From positions 1 to 64,000 of the forward strand of contig DXFL01000030.1 of the NCBI GenBank assembly GCA_019114445.1: DNA of 64,000 nucleotides. Direction: 5' to 3'. Of the stretch, positions 24,970-34,347 are shown in pieces; position 1 is the stretch's first letter, and each line of letters opens with the position of its first letter. The position numbers were made by a program, and so were the translations under genes. Under the pieces are notes generated by a model. The model saw only the letters and a list, made by a program, of their open reading frames with translations. It made no database searches and was not told the origin of the DNA. The DNA comes from Candidatus Barnesiella excrementigallinarum (GTDB lineage Bacteria > Bacteroidota > Bacteroidia > Bacteroidales > Barnesiellaceae).

Positions 24970-26310
24970 TTATCTGCGGCCGCCACGTCCGCTGCTACCG
25001 CCTCCCCGAGCAGAAGAGCTACTCCCTCGCGATGAAGAACTCGACGACGATGAGAAGCTACCTGAGGAACGTCGGCTCGACGAAGAGCTGCTCGAATAAC
25101 CCGAATTTCGATTCGTCGAAGGTGTTGCACTGTTATAACTACGACGTGTACCGCTATTACCTACGCTGTTATAGTTGTTTCTCGACGAATTGGTCACACT
25201 GTTGTTAATCGAGGTTTGTCTACGGCTTTGGCTGCTCGACGGTACAGAAACCGACCCCGACGAGCTCGTGCTTCCACGGCGGGAAGAATTGGCGCCTTCA
25301 AATCTATATCCCCGATTGGTGTTGGTAGTACTGTTGTTGATGATGGTACCCCGATTGGTGCGAACGCCTGTTACCGAACCATTCGAAGAAGAGGTTGCCG
25401 TGCCTACGGTACGACGCCCTGTCGTAGAGTTCGACGATGAAGTACCGACAGTCGCCCTCCGTCCGTTCGAAGAAGAAGCAGTCGACGAAATGAAACTTCC
25501 CCCGTTGCGGTTGGGCTGACGTCCATTGGGAGTATATTGCGGGCGATAGTGGTTATTCCAGCCATAATAGGGATAATGGTGGTGATAGAACGAATGGTGG
25601 AAGTAAGGCGGACGATACCACGAGTTCCACCCCCAATAACCTCCCCAGCTATAATAGAAAGGATCGTAACCGAACGAAAATCCCCACGGGCCCAAAGTCC
25701 ATCGCCACGACCAACTGGTATAGGAATAGGGCGACCACATATAATCCCAATACCACGGATTGGTCCATGTAGGAGTTACCCACGCGTAATTGTCGGTGAT
25801 GTAGACATTCCAATCGTTGTTGTCGAGGAAATAAATATCCGAATAAAAAGGATCGCTTACCGAAACGACAAATTTGGGATTATGGAAACGGCGTATGCGC
25901 AACGCATATTCGTAATCCGAATCGGAACCGGTGAAACCGTTCAAATAGTAGCCATCGTCGCCATTTTCATCGACAATGTTATACTCCACATAATTTTCGG
26001 TTTGATTGGCAGCAACATCTTGGAGCGTCATATCCGCAGAGTCGCCCCGACGGTTATATTCATCGACATCGCGGAAATTATTATCCGCAGTCACCATCAA
26101 GGTTTTCTGCACAGGAGCCTCCTCTTGAAGAGCGGCCTGGGCCTTTTGCGCCTCTTTTTCGGCCTCTTCCTCTTTCTCTTTCTGCTCTACAACCGGATTC
26201 TTATCATTTGGATTATAATAAATATCATCTTCGATTATATACGAGCTTGCGCCGGCAAAACCCGTCACCAACATCGATAATATAATCAACAGGGCAAATC
26301 TTTTTTTCAT
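24970..26310 (-). CDS. Exported low-complexity protein (W/Y-rich centre, Ser/Arg-rich tail)
   Basis: I do not recognise a named family. The 446-residue protein has a signal peptide (MKKRFALLIILSMLVTGFAGA), a Glu/Lys/Ala-rich segment (about 37-65) and an acidic part. A dense Trp/Tyr/Gly/Pro/His region lies near 165-260 (WYWDYMWSPYSYTSWSW, HHSFYHHHYPYYGW). A long Ser/Asn/Arg/Thr/Gly region follows from about 272 and ends in a GGGSSGRGGRR-like tail. Composition suggests an extracytoplasmic disordered or adhesive protein, possibly a surface structural component. It precedes the FadL-like gene by 22 bases. A candidate -7 element lies at 26447-26454. Confidence 0.62.
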   Translation of the reverse strand: MKKRFALLIILSMLVTGFAGASSYIIEDDIYYNPNDKNPVVEQKEKEEEAEKEAQKAQAALQEEAPVQKTLMVTADNNFRDVDEYNRRGDSADMTLQDVAANQTENYVEYNIVDENGDDGYYLNGFTGSDSDYEYALRIRRFHNPKFVVSVSDPFYSDIYFLDNNDWNVYITDNYAWVTPTWTNPWYWDYMWSPYSYTSWSWRWTLGPWGFSFGYDPFYYSWGGYWGWNSWYRPPYFHHSFYHHHYPYYGWNNHYRPQYTPNGRQPNRNGGSFISSTASSSNGRRATVGTSSSNSTTGRRTVGTATSSSNGSVTGVRTNRGTIINNSTTNTNRGYRFEGANSSRRGSTSSSGSVSVPSSSQSRRQTSINNSVTNSSRNNYNSVGNSGTRRSYNSATPSTNRNSGYSSSSSSSRRSSGSFSSSSSSSSRGSSSSARGGGSSGRGGRR

Positions 26311-26446
26311 AATTGTTTCTCCTTAATCTTATACTCTATTGAAATTATATTTATTAGACTTCTCTTTTCGAGAATAGTTTAATAGCCTTTTATTAAAAGA
26401 GAGTGAAAACATACCGAACGCTGCATTCGAATCTCTTAAATTTCTA

Positions 26447-26454
26447 CAAATATA
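26447..26454 (-). promoter_or_regulatory. Minus-strand -7 promoter element for the low-complexity gene
   Basis: CAAATATA on the plus strand is TATATTTG on the minus strand, matching TAnnTTTG. The leader would be about 135 bases. No clear -33 is seen. Confidence 0.5.
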
Positions 26455-26506
26455 CTCCTTTCCCGCATATAAAAAACACTCGTAAAAGTATTTAACTACC
26501 TTAAAC

Positions 26507-26538
26507 AAAAAGCGTGCCCTCGTTAAGAACACGCTTTT
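26507..26538 (-). terminator. Terminator after the DUF308 gene
   Basis: AAAAGCGTG (26507-26515) pairs with CACGCTTTT (26530-26538). On the minus strand the hairpin is followed by further T residues. It ends the DUF308 transcript. Confidence 0.75.
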
Positions 26539-26565
26539 GTATCGGTCAAAAGAAATTCCACTCCC

Positions 26566-27120
26566 CTACTTGTCGACAGGTCGTAAAGAATAGCCGAAGA
26601 ATATGAGCATTATGCCCCAATAGAGGAAAGCTGCCGCACACAAAAAGACAATCGAGAAGGTCGCCATAAAGGGCATCGACAAAAACAAGGACCCAAGTAT
26701 GAGCAACAATATGGCATTAATGAGATATACCCACCAATATTTATGGGTAGCTGTCATATAAAAAGCCGATGTCAAGTTGGAAATTCCTTTATACAGGAAA
26801 ATGAACGCGAAGAAGAATGGCAACACCGTTTCGCTGAAAGAGAGATTTCCCACCAAAATGAATCCGATGAGCACATCGATAATTCCTCCGGCCAGCCACC
26901 AGCCCCAACCGCGTACCTTTTGCCGCACATTTCCCGAAACAACAAGCTGGACCACACCGAAAAGAATCAGCATCCACCCCAGCAACGACGATATTACCTC
27001 ATACCCCAACGCCGGTTGAAACCATAACCAAAAACCGCAGGGAATCATTAAAATCCCCACTAAAATGAGGCTCCACCAATATTTGGTCTTTCCCCAAAAA
27101 TAGACATTTGCAATATCCAT
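26566..27120 (-). CDS. DUF308/HdeD-family membrane protein
   Basis: This 184-residue protein has six hydrophobic segments and the HdeD/DUF308 pattern (LVGILMIPCGFWLWFQP near 20, LLGWMLILFGVVQLVVSG near 45). E. coli HdeD protects against acid at high cell density, but in Bacteroidetes the role is not shown. It lies between trmN6 and the low-complexity gene. A gap of about 80 bases precedes it with no clear TAnnTTTG box, so read-through from trmN6 is possible. Confidence 0.75.
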   Translation of the reverse strand: MDIANVYFWGKTKYWWSLILVGILMIPCGFWLWFQPALGYEVISSLLGWMLILFGVVQLVVSGNVRQKVRGWGWWLAGGIIDVLIGFILVGNLSFSETVLPFFFAFIFLYKGISNLTSAFYMTATHKYWWVYLINAILLLILGSLFLSMPFMATFSIVFLCAAAFLYWGIMLIFFGYSLRPVDK

Positions 27121-27203
27121 AATTATTTATCATTAAATTATACATTCGTAAAAACAATCGTCTTTACGGCTATATAACAGTTGGAATATTGCATTTGTTC
27201 CGG

Positions 27204-27920
27204 CTATGGCATTTTCAAATAAAAATCGTGAGTAAGTGCTATGTATTCGCGGGTATATCCCCCACCCTTATGTTCGATCGACAGCGCATTTACCTCCAAC
27301 GGAACACGATGTCGGCCCCACTCCGAAAGGAGCCGCTTCGGGGCGCGCCCAGCAACCCCCGACACATAAGTAAACCGTTGGGGATAAAGACCTTGCAGGA
27401 TCGCATTAAAAACCAAATGCTCCTCCAAATCGGCAGGCGACACCAACGATAAACGGCCATGAGGCAAAAGCAATGCCGCCGCCCCCTCGAACAACGTTTC
27501 GTAATCGAGCCCCCCTGCATGACGAGCCTGTTCCCGCCGGCTGTCGGGAGGGAGTAACGACTGTATGAAATAAGGTGGATTGGACAAAATATGGTGATAA
27601 CGGTGTATGGCATTCTTCCGATAAAATGTACAAAAATCGGTACCATACACCGTTATCCTGTCACCCCACGGCGAAAGGGCGGCATTCTGCGCCGCTTCGC
27701 CGGCGGCGGTAAAATCAATTTCAACGGCATCGATCAGGGCCGCCGAACGTTGGGCTGCCATAATGGCTATCAACCCCGTTCCTGTCCCTATATCCAAAAT
27801 CCGGGTCGATTGCTCCACCCGGCTCCAAGCACCCAGCAAAACACCGTCGGTACCCACTCGCATGGCCGAATGTTCTTGAAATATAGTAAATTGCTTAAAT
27901 TTAAAATAAGAATTTGACAT
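27204..27920 (-). CDS. trmN6: tRNA1(Val) (adenine(37)-N6)-methyltransferase
   Basis: The 238-residue S-adenosylmethionine-dependent enzyme shows the TrmN6/YfiC pattern. FKFKQFTIFQEHSAMRVGTDGVLLGAW opens the protein (about 6-32), the SAM-binding DIGTGTGLIAIMAAQ lies near 43-57, and the catalytic NPPY (ILSNPPYF) near 120. I chose the ATG at 27920 (MSNSYFKF). The upstream extension in the open frame is basic and not family-like. It is predicted to methylate A37 of tRNA1(Val). It is divergent from lon. Confidence 0.84.
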   Translation of the reverse strand: MSNSYFKFKQFTIFQEHSAMRVGTDGVLLGAWSRVEQSTRILDIGTGTGLIAIMAAQRSAALIDAVEIDFTAAGEAAQNAALSPWGDRITVYGTDFCTFYRKNAIHRYHHILSNPPYFIQSLLPPDSRREQARHAGGLDYETLFEGAAALLLPHGRLSLVSPADLEEHLVFNAILQGLYPQRFTYVSGVAGRAPKRLLSEWGRHRVPLEVNALSIEHKGGGYTREYIALTHDFYLKMP

Positions 27921-27991
27921 ACGATCACTTCGTTTCCGACGCAAAATAAACAAAAAAACATAATAATTTCGACAATACCCTCTTATTTGCT

Positions 27992-27999
27992 TAACTTTG
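27992..27999 (+). promoter_or_regulatory. -7 promoter element (TAACTTTG) for lon
   Basis: TAACTTTG matches TAnnTTTG exactly. The leader is about 70 to 110 bases depending on the lon start codon. Confidence 0.62.
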
Positions 28000-28076
28000 G
28001 CACGCCAGTTGTATAACAATGTAAAACCGGCAGGAATCGAGAGGGTCTAAAAAGATCTCAAATTTACCCTGTCAAA

Positions 28077-30545
28077 ATGTCAACTTTTAATAAAATAATT
28101 AACAACTACTATATGATTTGCGAAAACGACGAAAATACACCTTCGATCATGCCTCTGTTCACCGAAATATCGGGGCAAAACGATTCGGAATGCAAGACTT
28201 TGAACACAAGCGGTTTACCCATTCTTGCATTGCGCAATATGGTATTATTCCCGGGAGTAGCTATCCCCGTTAACGTGGGGCGTCCCAAGTCCCTCCAACT
28301 CATAAAGGAGGCTCAAAACAACCATATCCCCATCGGAGTGGTGTGCCAACGCGACGCCACCGTTGAAGATCCCGGAAAGGACGATTTGTACGAAGTGGGG
28401 GTAATCAGCGAGATTATCAAGATTTTGGAAATGCCCGACGACAGTACGACCGTGATTTTGCAAGGGAAAATGAAACGGTTCCGTATCGAAGAGGTCACCC
28501 AAACATTTCCCTACATGAGGGCCAATGTGTTGTTGGAAAACGAAATTCTGCCCGATGCAAACGACAAGGAGTTCGAAGCGTTGGTTTCGGCGTTGAAGGA
28601 TTTGACATTCGAGTTGCTGAAAAATATCGGCGACCAAGCCAAAGAGTTGATTTTCGCCATACGAAATATCGACAACGCCCATTACCTGATTAACTTCTTA
28701 GCCGCCAATATACCTTTGTCGGCCACGCAAAAACAGGAGTTACTGAATATCGACAATATCAAGGAGCGGTTGTACAAACTCTACGAAATGCTTACCCAAG
28801 AGGCTCAACTGCTGCAAATCAAAGCCGATATCCAATCGAAAACTCGCGAGGACCTCAACCAACAACAGCGCGAGCACTTCCTGCAACAGCAAATCCGCAC
28901 TATACAAGAAGAGTTGGGCGGGAATATGCAGGACCAAGATATACAAGAGTTGCGCGAACGAGCCGAAAAGAAAAAATGGGATGCCAAAACTGCCGAGGTT
29001 TTCGAAAAAGAGATGCGAAAACTCGAACGGTTGCACCCCCAATCGCCCGATTTCTCGGTTCAATACAGCTACCTCGACACACTGCTCGAATTGCCGTGGA
29101 ACGAATATACCCAAGACAACTTCAACCTGAACCATGTACAGAAACAACTGGACAAGGACCATTACGGGCTGGAAAAAGTCAAAGAGCGTATCATCGAGCA
29201 TTTGGCCGTTTTGAAATTACGTGGCGACATGAAATCGCCCATCATCTGTCTCTACGGTCCTCCGGGAGTAGGAAAAACCTCGTTGGGAAAATCCATTGCC
29301 GAGGCATTAAACCGCCAATACATACGGGTTTCGCTGGGCGGATTGCACGACGAGGCCGAAATACGAGGCCATCGACGCACCTATATAGGAGCTATGCCCG
29401 GCCGTATCATACAGGGACTTATCAAGGCAAAAAGTTCCAATCCCGTATTTGTACTGGACGAGATCGATAAAATAGGGAACGACTTCAAAGGCGATCCCGC
29501 TTCGGCTCTGCTCGAAGTACTCGACCCCGAACAGAATAACGCGTTTCACGATAACTACGTCGACATCGACTACGACCTGTCGAAAATATTGTTTATCGCT
29601 ACCGCCAACAACCTCAACACCATATCACAGCCGTTGCTCGATCGTATGGAGTTGATCGACATTAGCGGATATATTATCGAGGAAAAAGTAGAAATAGGAC
29701 GACGCCATCTCGTACCGAAACAACTCGAAAATCACGGGTTGAAAGAGGGCGATGTCATTATTCCCAAAAAGGTGATGGCGGCCATTATCGACCAATATAC
29801 CCGCGAATCGGGGGTACGCGAACTCGACAAGAAAATAGCCCGTATCATGCGGAAAATAGCCCGCATGAAAGCTTCGGGCAAATCGTACAACCCTACCCTC
29901 TCGCTCGACGATTTGCACGAATATCTGGGAGCACAGGAGTACAACCGCGACAAATACGAGAACAACGATTATGCCGGGGTGGTAACCGGGTTGGCTTGGA
30001 CGGCCGTAGGAGGCGAAATATTGTTTGTCGAATCGAGCCTGAGTAAATCGAAAGGCGAAAAGCTCACCTTGACGGGCAATTTGGGCGACGTGATGAAAGA
30101 GTCGGCCATCATTGCCTTGCAATATATCAAATCGCACGCTTCGCTGCTGGGTATCGACGAAGACATATTCGACAAATGGGCCGTGCATATCCATGTGCCC
30201 GAAGGTGCCATTCCCAAAGACGGTCCCTCGGCGGGTATCACGATGGTCACCTCGTTGGCATCGACCTTCACCCAGCGCAAAGTGAAAGACCATTTGGCCA
30301 TGACAGGCGAAATAACCCTGCGGGGTAAAGTGCTGCCCGTGGGAGGTATCAAGGAGAAAATACTCGCCGCCAAACGTGCCGGTATCCGCGATATTATTTT
30401 GTCGGAAGAGAACCGCAAAGATATTGCCGAAATAAAAGACACCTATTTGAAAGGGCTCACCTTCCACTATGTAAGGAACATTTCAGACGTCCTGAAAATA
30501 GCATTGACCGACGAAAAAGTAAAAAACGCCATAGAGATTAAATAA
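28077..30545 (+). CDS. lon: ATP-dependent protease Lon
   Basis: This 822-residue protease has the LON N-terminal substrate domain (about 40-240, [19 protein letters not shown]). A coiled region follows, then the AAA+ module with Walker A GPPGVGKT near 395 and a Walker [10 protein letters not shown] near 460. The C-terminal serine protease domain carries the catalytic serine in [11 protein letters not shown] near 718 and a downstream lysine in [14 protein letters not shown]. It degrades misfolded and regulatory proteins in the cytoplasm. An alternative start 12 codons in (28113, [10 protein letters not shown]) is possible. Confidence 0.95.
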   Translation: MSTFNKIINNYYMICENDENTPSIMPLFTEISGQNDSECKTLNTSGLPILALRNMVLFPGVAIPVNVGRPKSLQLIKEAQNNHIPIGVVCQRDATVEDPGKDDLYEVGVISEIIKILEMPDDSTTVILQGKMKRFRIEEVTQTFPYMRANVLLENEILPDANDKEFEALVSALKDLTFELLKNIGDQAKELIFAIRNIDNAHYLINFLAANIPLSATQKQELLNIDNIKERLYKLYEMLTQEAQLLQIKADIQSKTREDLNQQQREHFLQQQIRTIQEELGGNMQDQDIQELRERAEKKKWDAKTAEVFEKEMRKLERLHPQSPDFSVQYSYLDTLLELPWNEYTQDNFNLNHVQKQLDKDHYGLEKVKERIIEHLAVLKLRGDMKSPIICLYGPPGVGKTSLGKSIAEALNRQYIRVSLGGLHDEAEIRGHRRTYIGAMPGRIIQGLIKAKSSNPVFVLDEIDKIGNDFKGDPASALLEVLDPEQNNAFHDNYVDIDYDLSKILFIATANNLNTISQPLLDRMELIDISGYIIEEKVEIGRRHLVPKQLENHGLKEGDVIIPKKVMAAIIDQYTRESGVRELDKKIARIMRKIARMKASGKSYNPTLSLDDLHEYLGAQEYNRDKYENNDYAGVVTGLAWTAVGGEILFVESSLSKSKGEKLTLTGNLGDVMKESAIIALQYIKSHASLLGIDEDIFDKWAVHIHVPEGAIPKDGPSAGITMVTSLASTFTQRKVKDHLAMTGEITLRGKVLPVGGIKEKILAAKRAGIRDIILSEENRKDIAEIKDTYLKGLTFHYVRNISDVLKIALTDEKVKNAIEIK

Positions 30546-30552
30546 CGCAACA

Positions 30553-31617
30553 ATGAAAGAGTGGAAAATAACCGAAGGATATAAAGTAAAAGAGGGCGAA
30601 GTATCTTGGGAGGAGTTGAAACGGCAAACCGAAAAAGCCACCGAAGAAAAGCGGAAAGCCTATCGTATAGTGGCACTTGACGGATATGGATTGAACCCCG
30701 GTGACCTCTCTTGGGAAAATATGGCCGAGTTGGGCGAACTTACCGTGTACGACCGCACCGCTCCCGACGAAATCGTTTCGCGCGCGACAGGAGCCGAAAT
30801 CGTTTTGACCAACAAAACGCCGCTAACCCAAGAGACGATGGAAAAACTTCCGCAACTGCGTTATATCGGGGTATTGGCCACAGGATACAACATCGTCGAT
30901 ACCGAGGCGGCCAAAAAACGAGGCATCGTTGTCACCAACATACCGGCATACAGCAGCGAGTCGGTCGCCCAAATGGTATTTGCCCATCTGCTCAACGTAG
31001 CCAGCGACGTAGCCAACCACTCTCAAAGCGTAAAGGCAGGCGAATGGGCAAACTGCAAAGATTTCTGTTTCTTGAAAAGTCCCATCTTCGAGTTGGCCGG
31101 GAAGAGTATCGGTATCGTGGGTTTCGGCAACATCGGCAGCACCGTTGCCCAAATCGCTCATGCCTTTAACATGAAAGTATATGCAAAGACTTCGAAACGG
31201 AAAGAGGATCTGCCCGACTATGTAGAACCGGTAACATTGGAAACCCTGTTGGCCGAAAGCGACGTAATTACCCTGCACTGCCCCTTGACCGATTCGACCC
31301 GCAACCTCATCAACCGGGAAACGATTGCGTTGATGAAACCGACAGCCATTGTCATCAATACCGGCCGTGGTCCCCTCATCAACGAACAAGATTTGGCCGA
31401 TGCCCTGAACAACGGACGTATCAAAGCTGCCGGAGTAGACGTACTGTCGCAGGAACCTCCGCGAGCCGACAATCCACTCATACAAGCCCGCAACTGCTAC
31501 ATCACGCCGCATATCGCATGGGCTACGTTCGAAGCCCGCAATCGACTCATGAAGATTGCCACCGATAACATACGGCAATATTTGGCAGGCAATACGGTCA
31601 ATCAAGTGAACCGCTAA
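30553..31617 (+). CDS. D-2-hydroxyacid dehydrogenase with N-terminal extension
   Basis: The 354-residue protein is a D-isomer-specific 2-hydroxyacid dehydrogenase, probably a hydroxypyruvate/glycerate or lactate-type NAD-dependent enzyme. The nucleotide-binding GFGNIGSTVAQIAHAF lies near 187-202, the catalytic arginine in INTGRGPLINEQ near 271, the glutamate in LSQEPPRADNP, and the histidine in TPHIAWATFEAR near 320. Family members usually begin near the segment RIVALDGYGLNPGDLSWENM, which here starts at about residue 37. The first 36 residues are a charged extension with no obvious family match. It begins 7 bases after the lon stop, so transcription through from lon is likely. Confidence 0.85.
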   Translation: MKEWKITEGYKVKEGEVSWEELKRQTEKATEEKRKAYRIVALDGYGLNPGDLSWENMAELGELTVYDRTAPDEIVSRATGAEIVLTNKTPLTQETMEKLPQLRYIGVLATGYNIVDTEAAKKRGIVVTNIPAYSSESVAQMVFAHLLNVASDVANHSQSVKAGEWANCKDFCFLKSPIFELAGKSIGIVGFGNIGSTVAQIAHAFNMKVYAKTSKRKEDLPDYVEPVTLETLLAESDVITLHCPLTDSTRNLINRETIALMKPTAIVINTGRGPLINEQDLADALNNGRIKAAGVDVLSQEPPRADNPLIQARNCYITPHIAWATFEARNRLMKIATDNIRQYLAGNTVNQVNR

Positions 31618-31630
31618 CCACAAAGGAATC

Positions 31631-31679
31631 GCAGGAGAGATAAACGAGAACTTCGCATAAATTCGTTTTCTCTCCTGCA
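31631..31679 (+). terminator. Candidate terminator after the 2-hydroxyacid dehydrogenase
   Basis: GCAGGAGAGA at 31631 pairs with TCTCTCCTGC near 31669-31678, with an inner AAACGAGAA/TTCGTTT stem. The following T-tract is weak (AAATTTATT). Confidence 0.5.
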
Positions 31680-31784
31680 AATTTATTATGCCACCTTTAT
31701 ACATTTGTCACCGTCGACGTGGGAAGAAGATATAAAATTCAAGAAAAATTCAGTTCAATATATCCCTCATTACAAAAGATTGTA

Positions 31785-31792
31785 TAAATTTG
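31785..31792 (+). promoter_or_regulatory. -7 promoter element (TAAATTTG) for the lipoate/glycine cleavage operon
   Basis: TAAATTTG matches TAnnTTTG exactly and lies 30 bases upstream of the ATG at 31822. It also argues against the longer open-frame start at 31705, which lies upstream of it. Confidence 0.6.
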
Positions 31793-31821
31793 TAAGGTAC
31801 AATTTTGTTGACCTGATACCT

Positions 31822-32811
31822 ATGAGATATATCGCTCTGCCGGATAAAGCAGTCCGCCGTTTGTCGTTCTACCTGGCTATGGAAGAATACATAGCCCGTC
31901 ACCGCACCGGCGAAGATTGTTTCTTCATGTGGCAGGTCAATCCCACGGTTATTTTCGGTAGAAACCAGTTGATGGAAAACGAAATCAACATGGACTATAT
32001 CCGCTCGCACGGCATAGAATACTATCGCCGCAAATCGGGCGGAGGTTGTGTTTATGCCGATTTCAGCAACATCATGTTCTCCTACATCACCGACGACTTC
32101 AATGTAAGTTTCACTTTCGACCGTTATCTGCAACTCATTGCCCGCACCTTGAACAAACTGGGTGTACAGGCGATGGCTTCGGGAAGGAACGATATCACCG
32201 TCGATGGCAAAAAAGTATCGGGCAATGCGTTCTATCGCACGGCCGGCCGCAGTATCGTACACGGCACCATGCTTTTTGACACCGACCTCGAAGCGTTGGT
32301 CCTTGCCATTACCCCCAATAACGAAAAACTCATTACAAAGGGTATAGAATCGGTGCGGAAACGGGTGACCAACCTCAAAGAATACCTCGACATCGACATC
32401 GAAACCTTCAAGCAGTTCATGCGCACCTCGCTTTGCGACAGCGAGGAGTGTCTCACACCACGCGACATTGCCGGTATCGAAGAGATCGAAAAAGAGTATC
32501 TCAAAGAGGAATGGATATGGGGCAACAACCCACGCTACACACTGGTACGCCGGGGATATGGTTCGGCCGGTGAAGTAGAAGCCCGGATAGAGTTGAAAAA
32601 CGGAATCGTGAAAACGCTGAATCTCATGGGCGACTATTTTCCGGTGGGTGAACTCGACGAATTTCTAAACAAATTTCGCGACGTACCCTTTTCTATCCCG
32701 GCCATAGAGCGCGTACTCGACGAAAATCCTATTGAAGGGTATATACGCCAACTCGACCGTGACCATTTTATCCAAATCCTGTTCGACAATCAAACTAAAA
32801 ATCCATCATAA
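31822..32811 (+). CDS. lplA: Lipoate-protein ligase A family enzyme
   Basis: The 329-residue protein is a lipoate-protein ligase. The N-terminal catalytic domain has the family segments LSFYLAMEEYIA near 12, the VNPTVIFGRNQ segment near 43-53 and RRKSGGGCVYAD near 74. A C-terminal accessory domain follows. I used the ATG at 31822, 30 bases after the -7 box. It attaches lipoate (using ATP) to lipoyl domains. The nearby target is GcvH, 1.1 kb downstream, so its place at the head of the glycine cleavage operon makes functional sense. Confidence 0.85.
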   Translation: MRYIALPDKAVRRLSFYLAMEEYIARHRTGEDCFFMWQVNPTVIFGRNQLMENEINMDYIRSHGIEYYRRKSGGGCVYADFSNIMFSYITDDFNVSFTFDRYLQLIARTLNKLGVQAMASGRNDITVDGKKVSGNAFYRTAGRSIVHGTMLFDTDLEALVLAITPNNEKLITKGIESVRKRVTNLKEYLDIDIETFKQFMRTSLCDSEECLTPRDIAGIEEIEKEYLKEEWIWGNNPRYTLVRRGYGSAGEVEARIELKNGIVKTLNLMGDYFPVGELDEFLNKFRDVPFSIPAIERVLDENPIEGYIRQLDRDHFIQILFDNQTKNPS

Positions 32812-32826
32812 AAAACCTGTTTGACT

Positions 32827-33921
32827 ATGGAAGATATATTAAAAACCTGCTTACACCAAAAGCACCTCGATCTCGGAGCCAAAATGATGCCTTTCGGCGG
32901 ATTCGATATGCCCATCGAATACACATCGATTATCGAAGAACATAATGCCGTGCGCCATGCCGCCGGGATATTCGACGTTTCGCACATGGGCGAGATTCTC
33001 ATCACCGGCCCCGACAGCGAACGCTATATCAACCACATTTTCACAAACGACATACGGGGAGCCGAACCCGGAAAAATATTTTACGGCATGATGTTGTATC
33101 CCGAAGGAGGTACCGTCGACGACCTGTTGGTTTATAAAATGGGCGCAGAGCGTTTCTTTTTGGTGGTAAACGCCTCGAATATTGGCAAAGATTACCAATG
33201 GATTATAGAACATAGTGCCGGATACGATGTAAAAATAGAAAACCAGTCGGATTATTACGGCGAAGTGGCCGTACAAGGCCCACAAGCCGAAGCCTGCATA
33301 GAGGCCCTGCTGCATCTCGACGTAAAAGATTTGCTCTTCTATACTTGCAAGGAAATCGAATGCGACGGCGAGACCATTATCGTATCGCGCACCGGATACA
33401 CGGGTGAGGACGGTTTCGAACTATACGGCAGCCACGCCTTCATCAACCGGGTATGGGATACTTTGGTAGCCTCGAAAAAGGTTCTTCCCTGCGGACTGGG
33501 ATGCCGCGACACCTTGCGCTTCGAAGTGGGATTGCCGCTCTACGGCCATGAACTCGAAAAAGATATTACACCTATCGAAGCCGGGCTGAGTATGTTTGTC
33601 AAACTCGACAAAGAGGAGTTTATAGGCCGTGAGGCTGTCGCCCTGCAAAAAGCCGAAGGGGTAGCCCGCAAAATCGTGGGCATAGAGTTGGCCGACAAAG
33701 CCATACCCCGCAGCGGGTACGAAGTATATGCCGACGGCAAAGTAATCGGGCTCGTTACCACCGGCTATAACTCCATATCTACCGGTAAAAGCGTGTGCAT
33801 GGCCCTAATCGACAGCGCCTACGCAAAACTGGGCACCGAAGTGGAAATCCATATCCGCAAGAAATTTTTCAAAGGAACGGTCGTCAAAAAACGTTTCTAC
33901 GAAAAGAATTATAAAAAATGA
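32827..33921 (+). CDS. gcvT: Glycine cleavage system T protein (aminomethyltransferase)
   Basis: This 364-residue enzyme transfers the methylene carbon from GcvH-bound aminomethyl-lipoate to tetrahydrofolate, releasing ammonia. Family segments are MPFGGFDMPIEYTSI near 20-34, GIFDVSHMGEI near 47-57, VQGPQAEACIEALL near 147, SRTGYTGEDGFELY near 188 and the C-terminal KFFKGTVVKKRFYEKNY end. The ATG at 32827 is preferred over the TTG at 32821. It lies 15 bases after lplA. Confidence 0.93.
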   Translation: MEDILKTCLHQKHLDLGAKMMPFGGFDMPIEYTSIIEEHNAVRHAAGIFDVSHMGEILITGPDSERYINHIFTNDIRGAEPGKIFYGMMLYPEGGTVDDLLVYKMGAERFFLVVNASNIGKDYQWIIEHSAGYDVKIENQSDYYGEVAVQGPQAEACIEALLHLDVKDLLFYTCKEIECDGETIIVSRTGYTGEDGFELYGSHAFINRVWDTLVASKKVLPCGLGCRDTLRFEVGLPLYGHELEKDITPIEAGLSMFVKLDKEEFIGREAVALQKAEGVARKIVGIELADKAIPRSGYEVYADGKVIGLVTTGYNSISTGKSVCMALIDSAYAKLGTEVEIHIRKKFFKGTVVKKRFYEKNYKK

Positions 33922-33951
33922 TTTATTGACAACCTTAAAAATAAAACGATT

Positions 33952-34329
33952 ATGAGTACAGTATTGGACGGACTTTATTATTCCGAATCACACGAATGGC
34001 TGAAAGTTGAAGGCGAATTTGGCTACATCGGTATCACCGATTATGCCCAACACCAATTAGGCAGCGTGGTATATGTCGACCTTCCCGAAGTGGACGATGA
34101 GTTGAATCAAGGCGAAGAGTTCGGCGCTGTCGAAAGCGTAAAAGCCGCCAGCGACCTGTTGTCGCCTATCAGCGGAACCGTGGTAGAAATAAACGAAGCA
34201 TTGGAAGATAAACCCGAACTGCTGAACGAAGATGCTTTCGGAAATTGGATTTGCAAAGTAAAAATCAGCGACGAGGCCGAATTGAAAAACCTAATGGACG
34301 CCGAAGCCTACAAAGCTATTTGCGAATAA
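33952..34329 (+). CDS. gcvH: Glycine cleavage system H protein (lipoyl carrier)
   Basis: The 125-residue lipoyl-domain protein carries the modified lysine in GAVESVKAASD, near residue 63, and the ESHEWL opening common to the family near 9-14. It shuttles the aminomethyl intermediate between GcvP, GcvT and Lpd. It is 30 bases downstream of gcvT and 18 bases upstream of gcvPA. Confidence 0.95.
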   Translation: MSTVLDGLYYSESHEWLKVEGEFGYIGITDYAQHQLGSVVYVDLPEVDDELNQGEEFGAVESVKAASDLLSPISGTVVEINEALEDKPELLNEDAFGNWICKVKISDEAELKNLMDAEAYKAICE

Positions 34330-34347
34330 TCGACGGAGGAAAACATC

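Noticed and set aside
25000-25560. Apparent repeat array in the low-complexity gene
   Set aside because: The repetition is of Ser/Arg/Gly/Asn codons in a coding frame (irregular short motifs), with no conserved DNA repeat unit or spacer. It is not CRISPR or a tandem satellite.
26329-26532. Small minus-strand open frame (67 codons) between the low-complexity and DUF308 genes
   Set aside because: It lies over the DUF308 terminator and over the candidate -7 box for the low-complexity gene, has no family-like sequence and is rich in Lys/Asn/Phe as expected for AT-rich intergenic DNA.
31705-31821. 39-codon N-terminal extension of the lipoate-protein ligase
   Set aside because: The region contains the TAAATTTG -7 box and non-family sequence. 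The ATG at 31822 fits the family start and the promoter position.
31618-31821. Possible glycine riboswitch upstream of the glycine cleavage operon
   Set aside because: I looked for the paired aptamer pattern but saw only a terminator-like hairpin and a promoter. The gap of 204 bases includes no conserved-looking riboswitch core that I can support.
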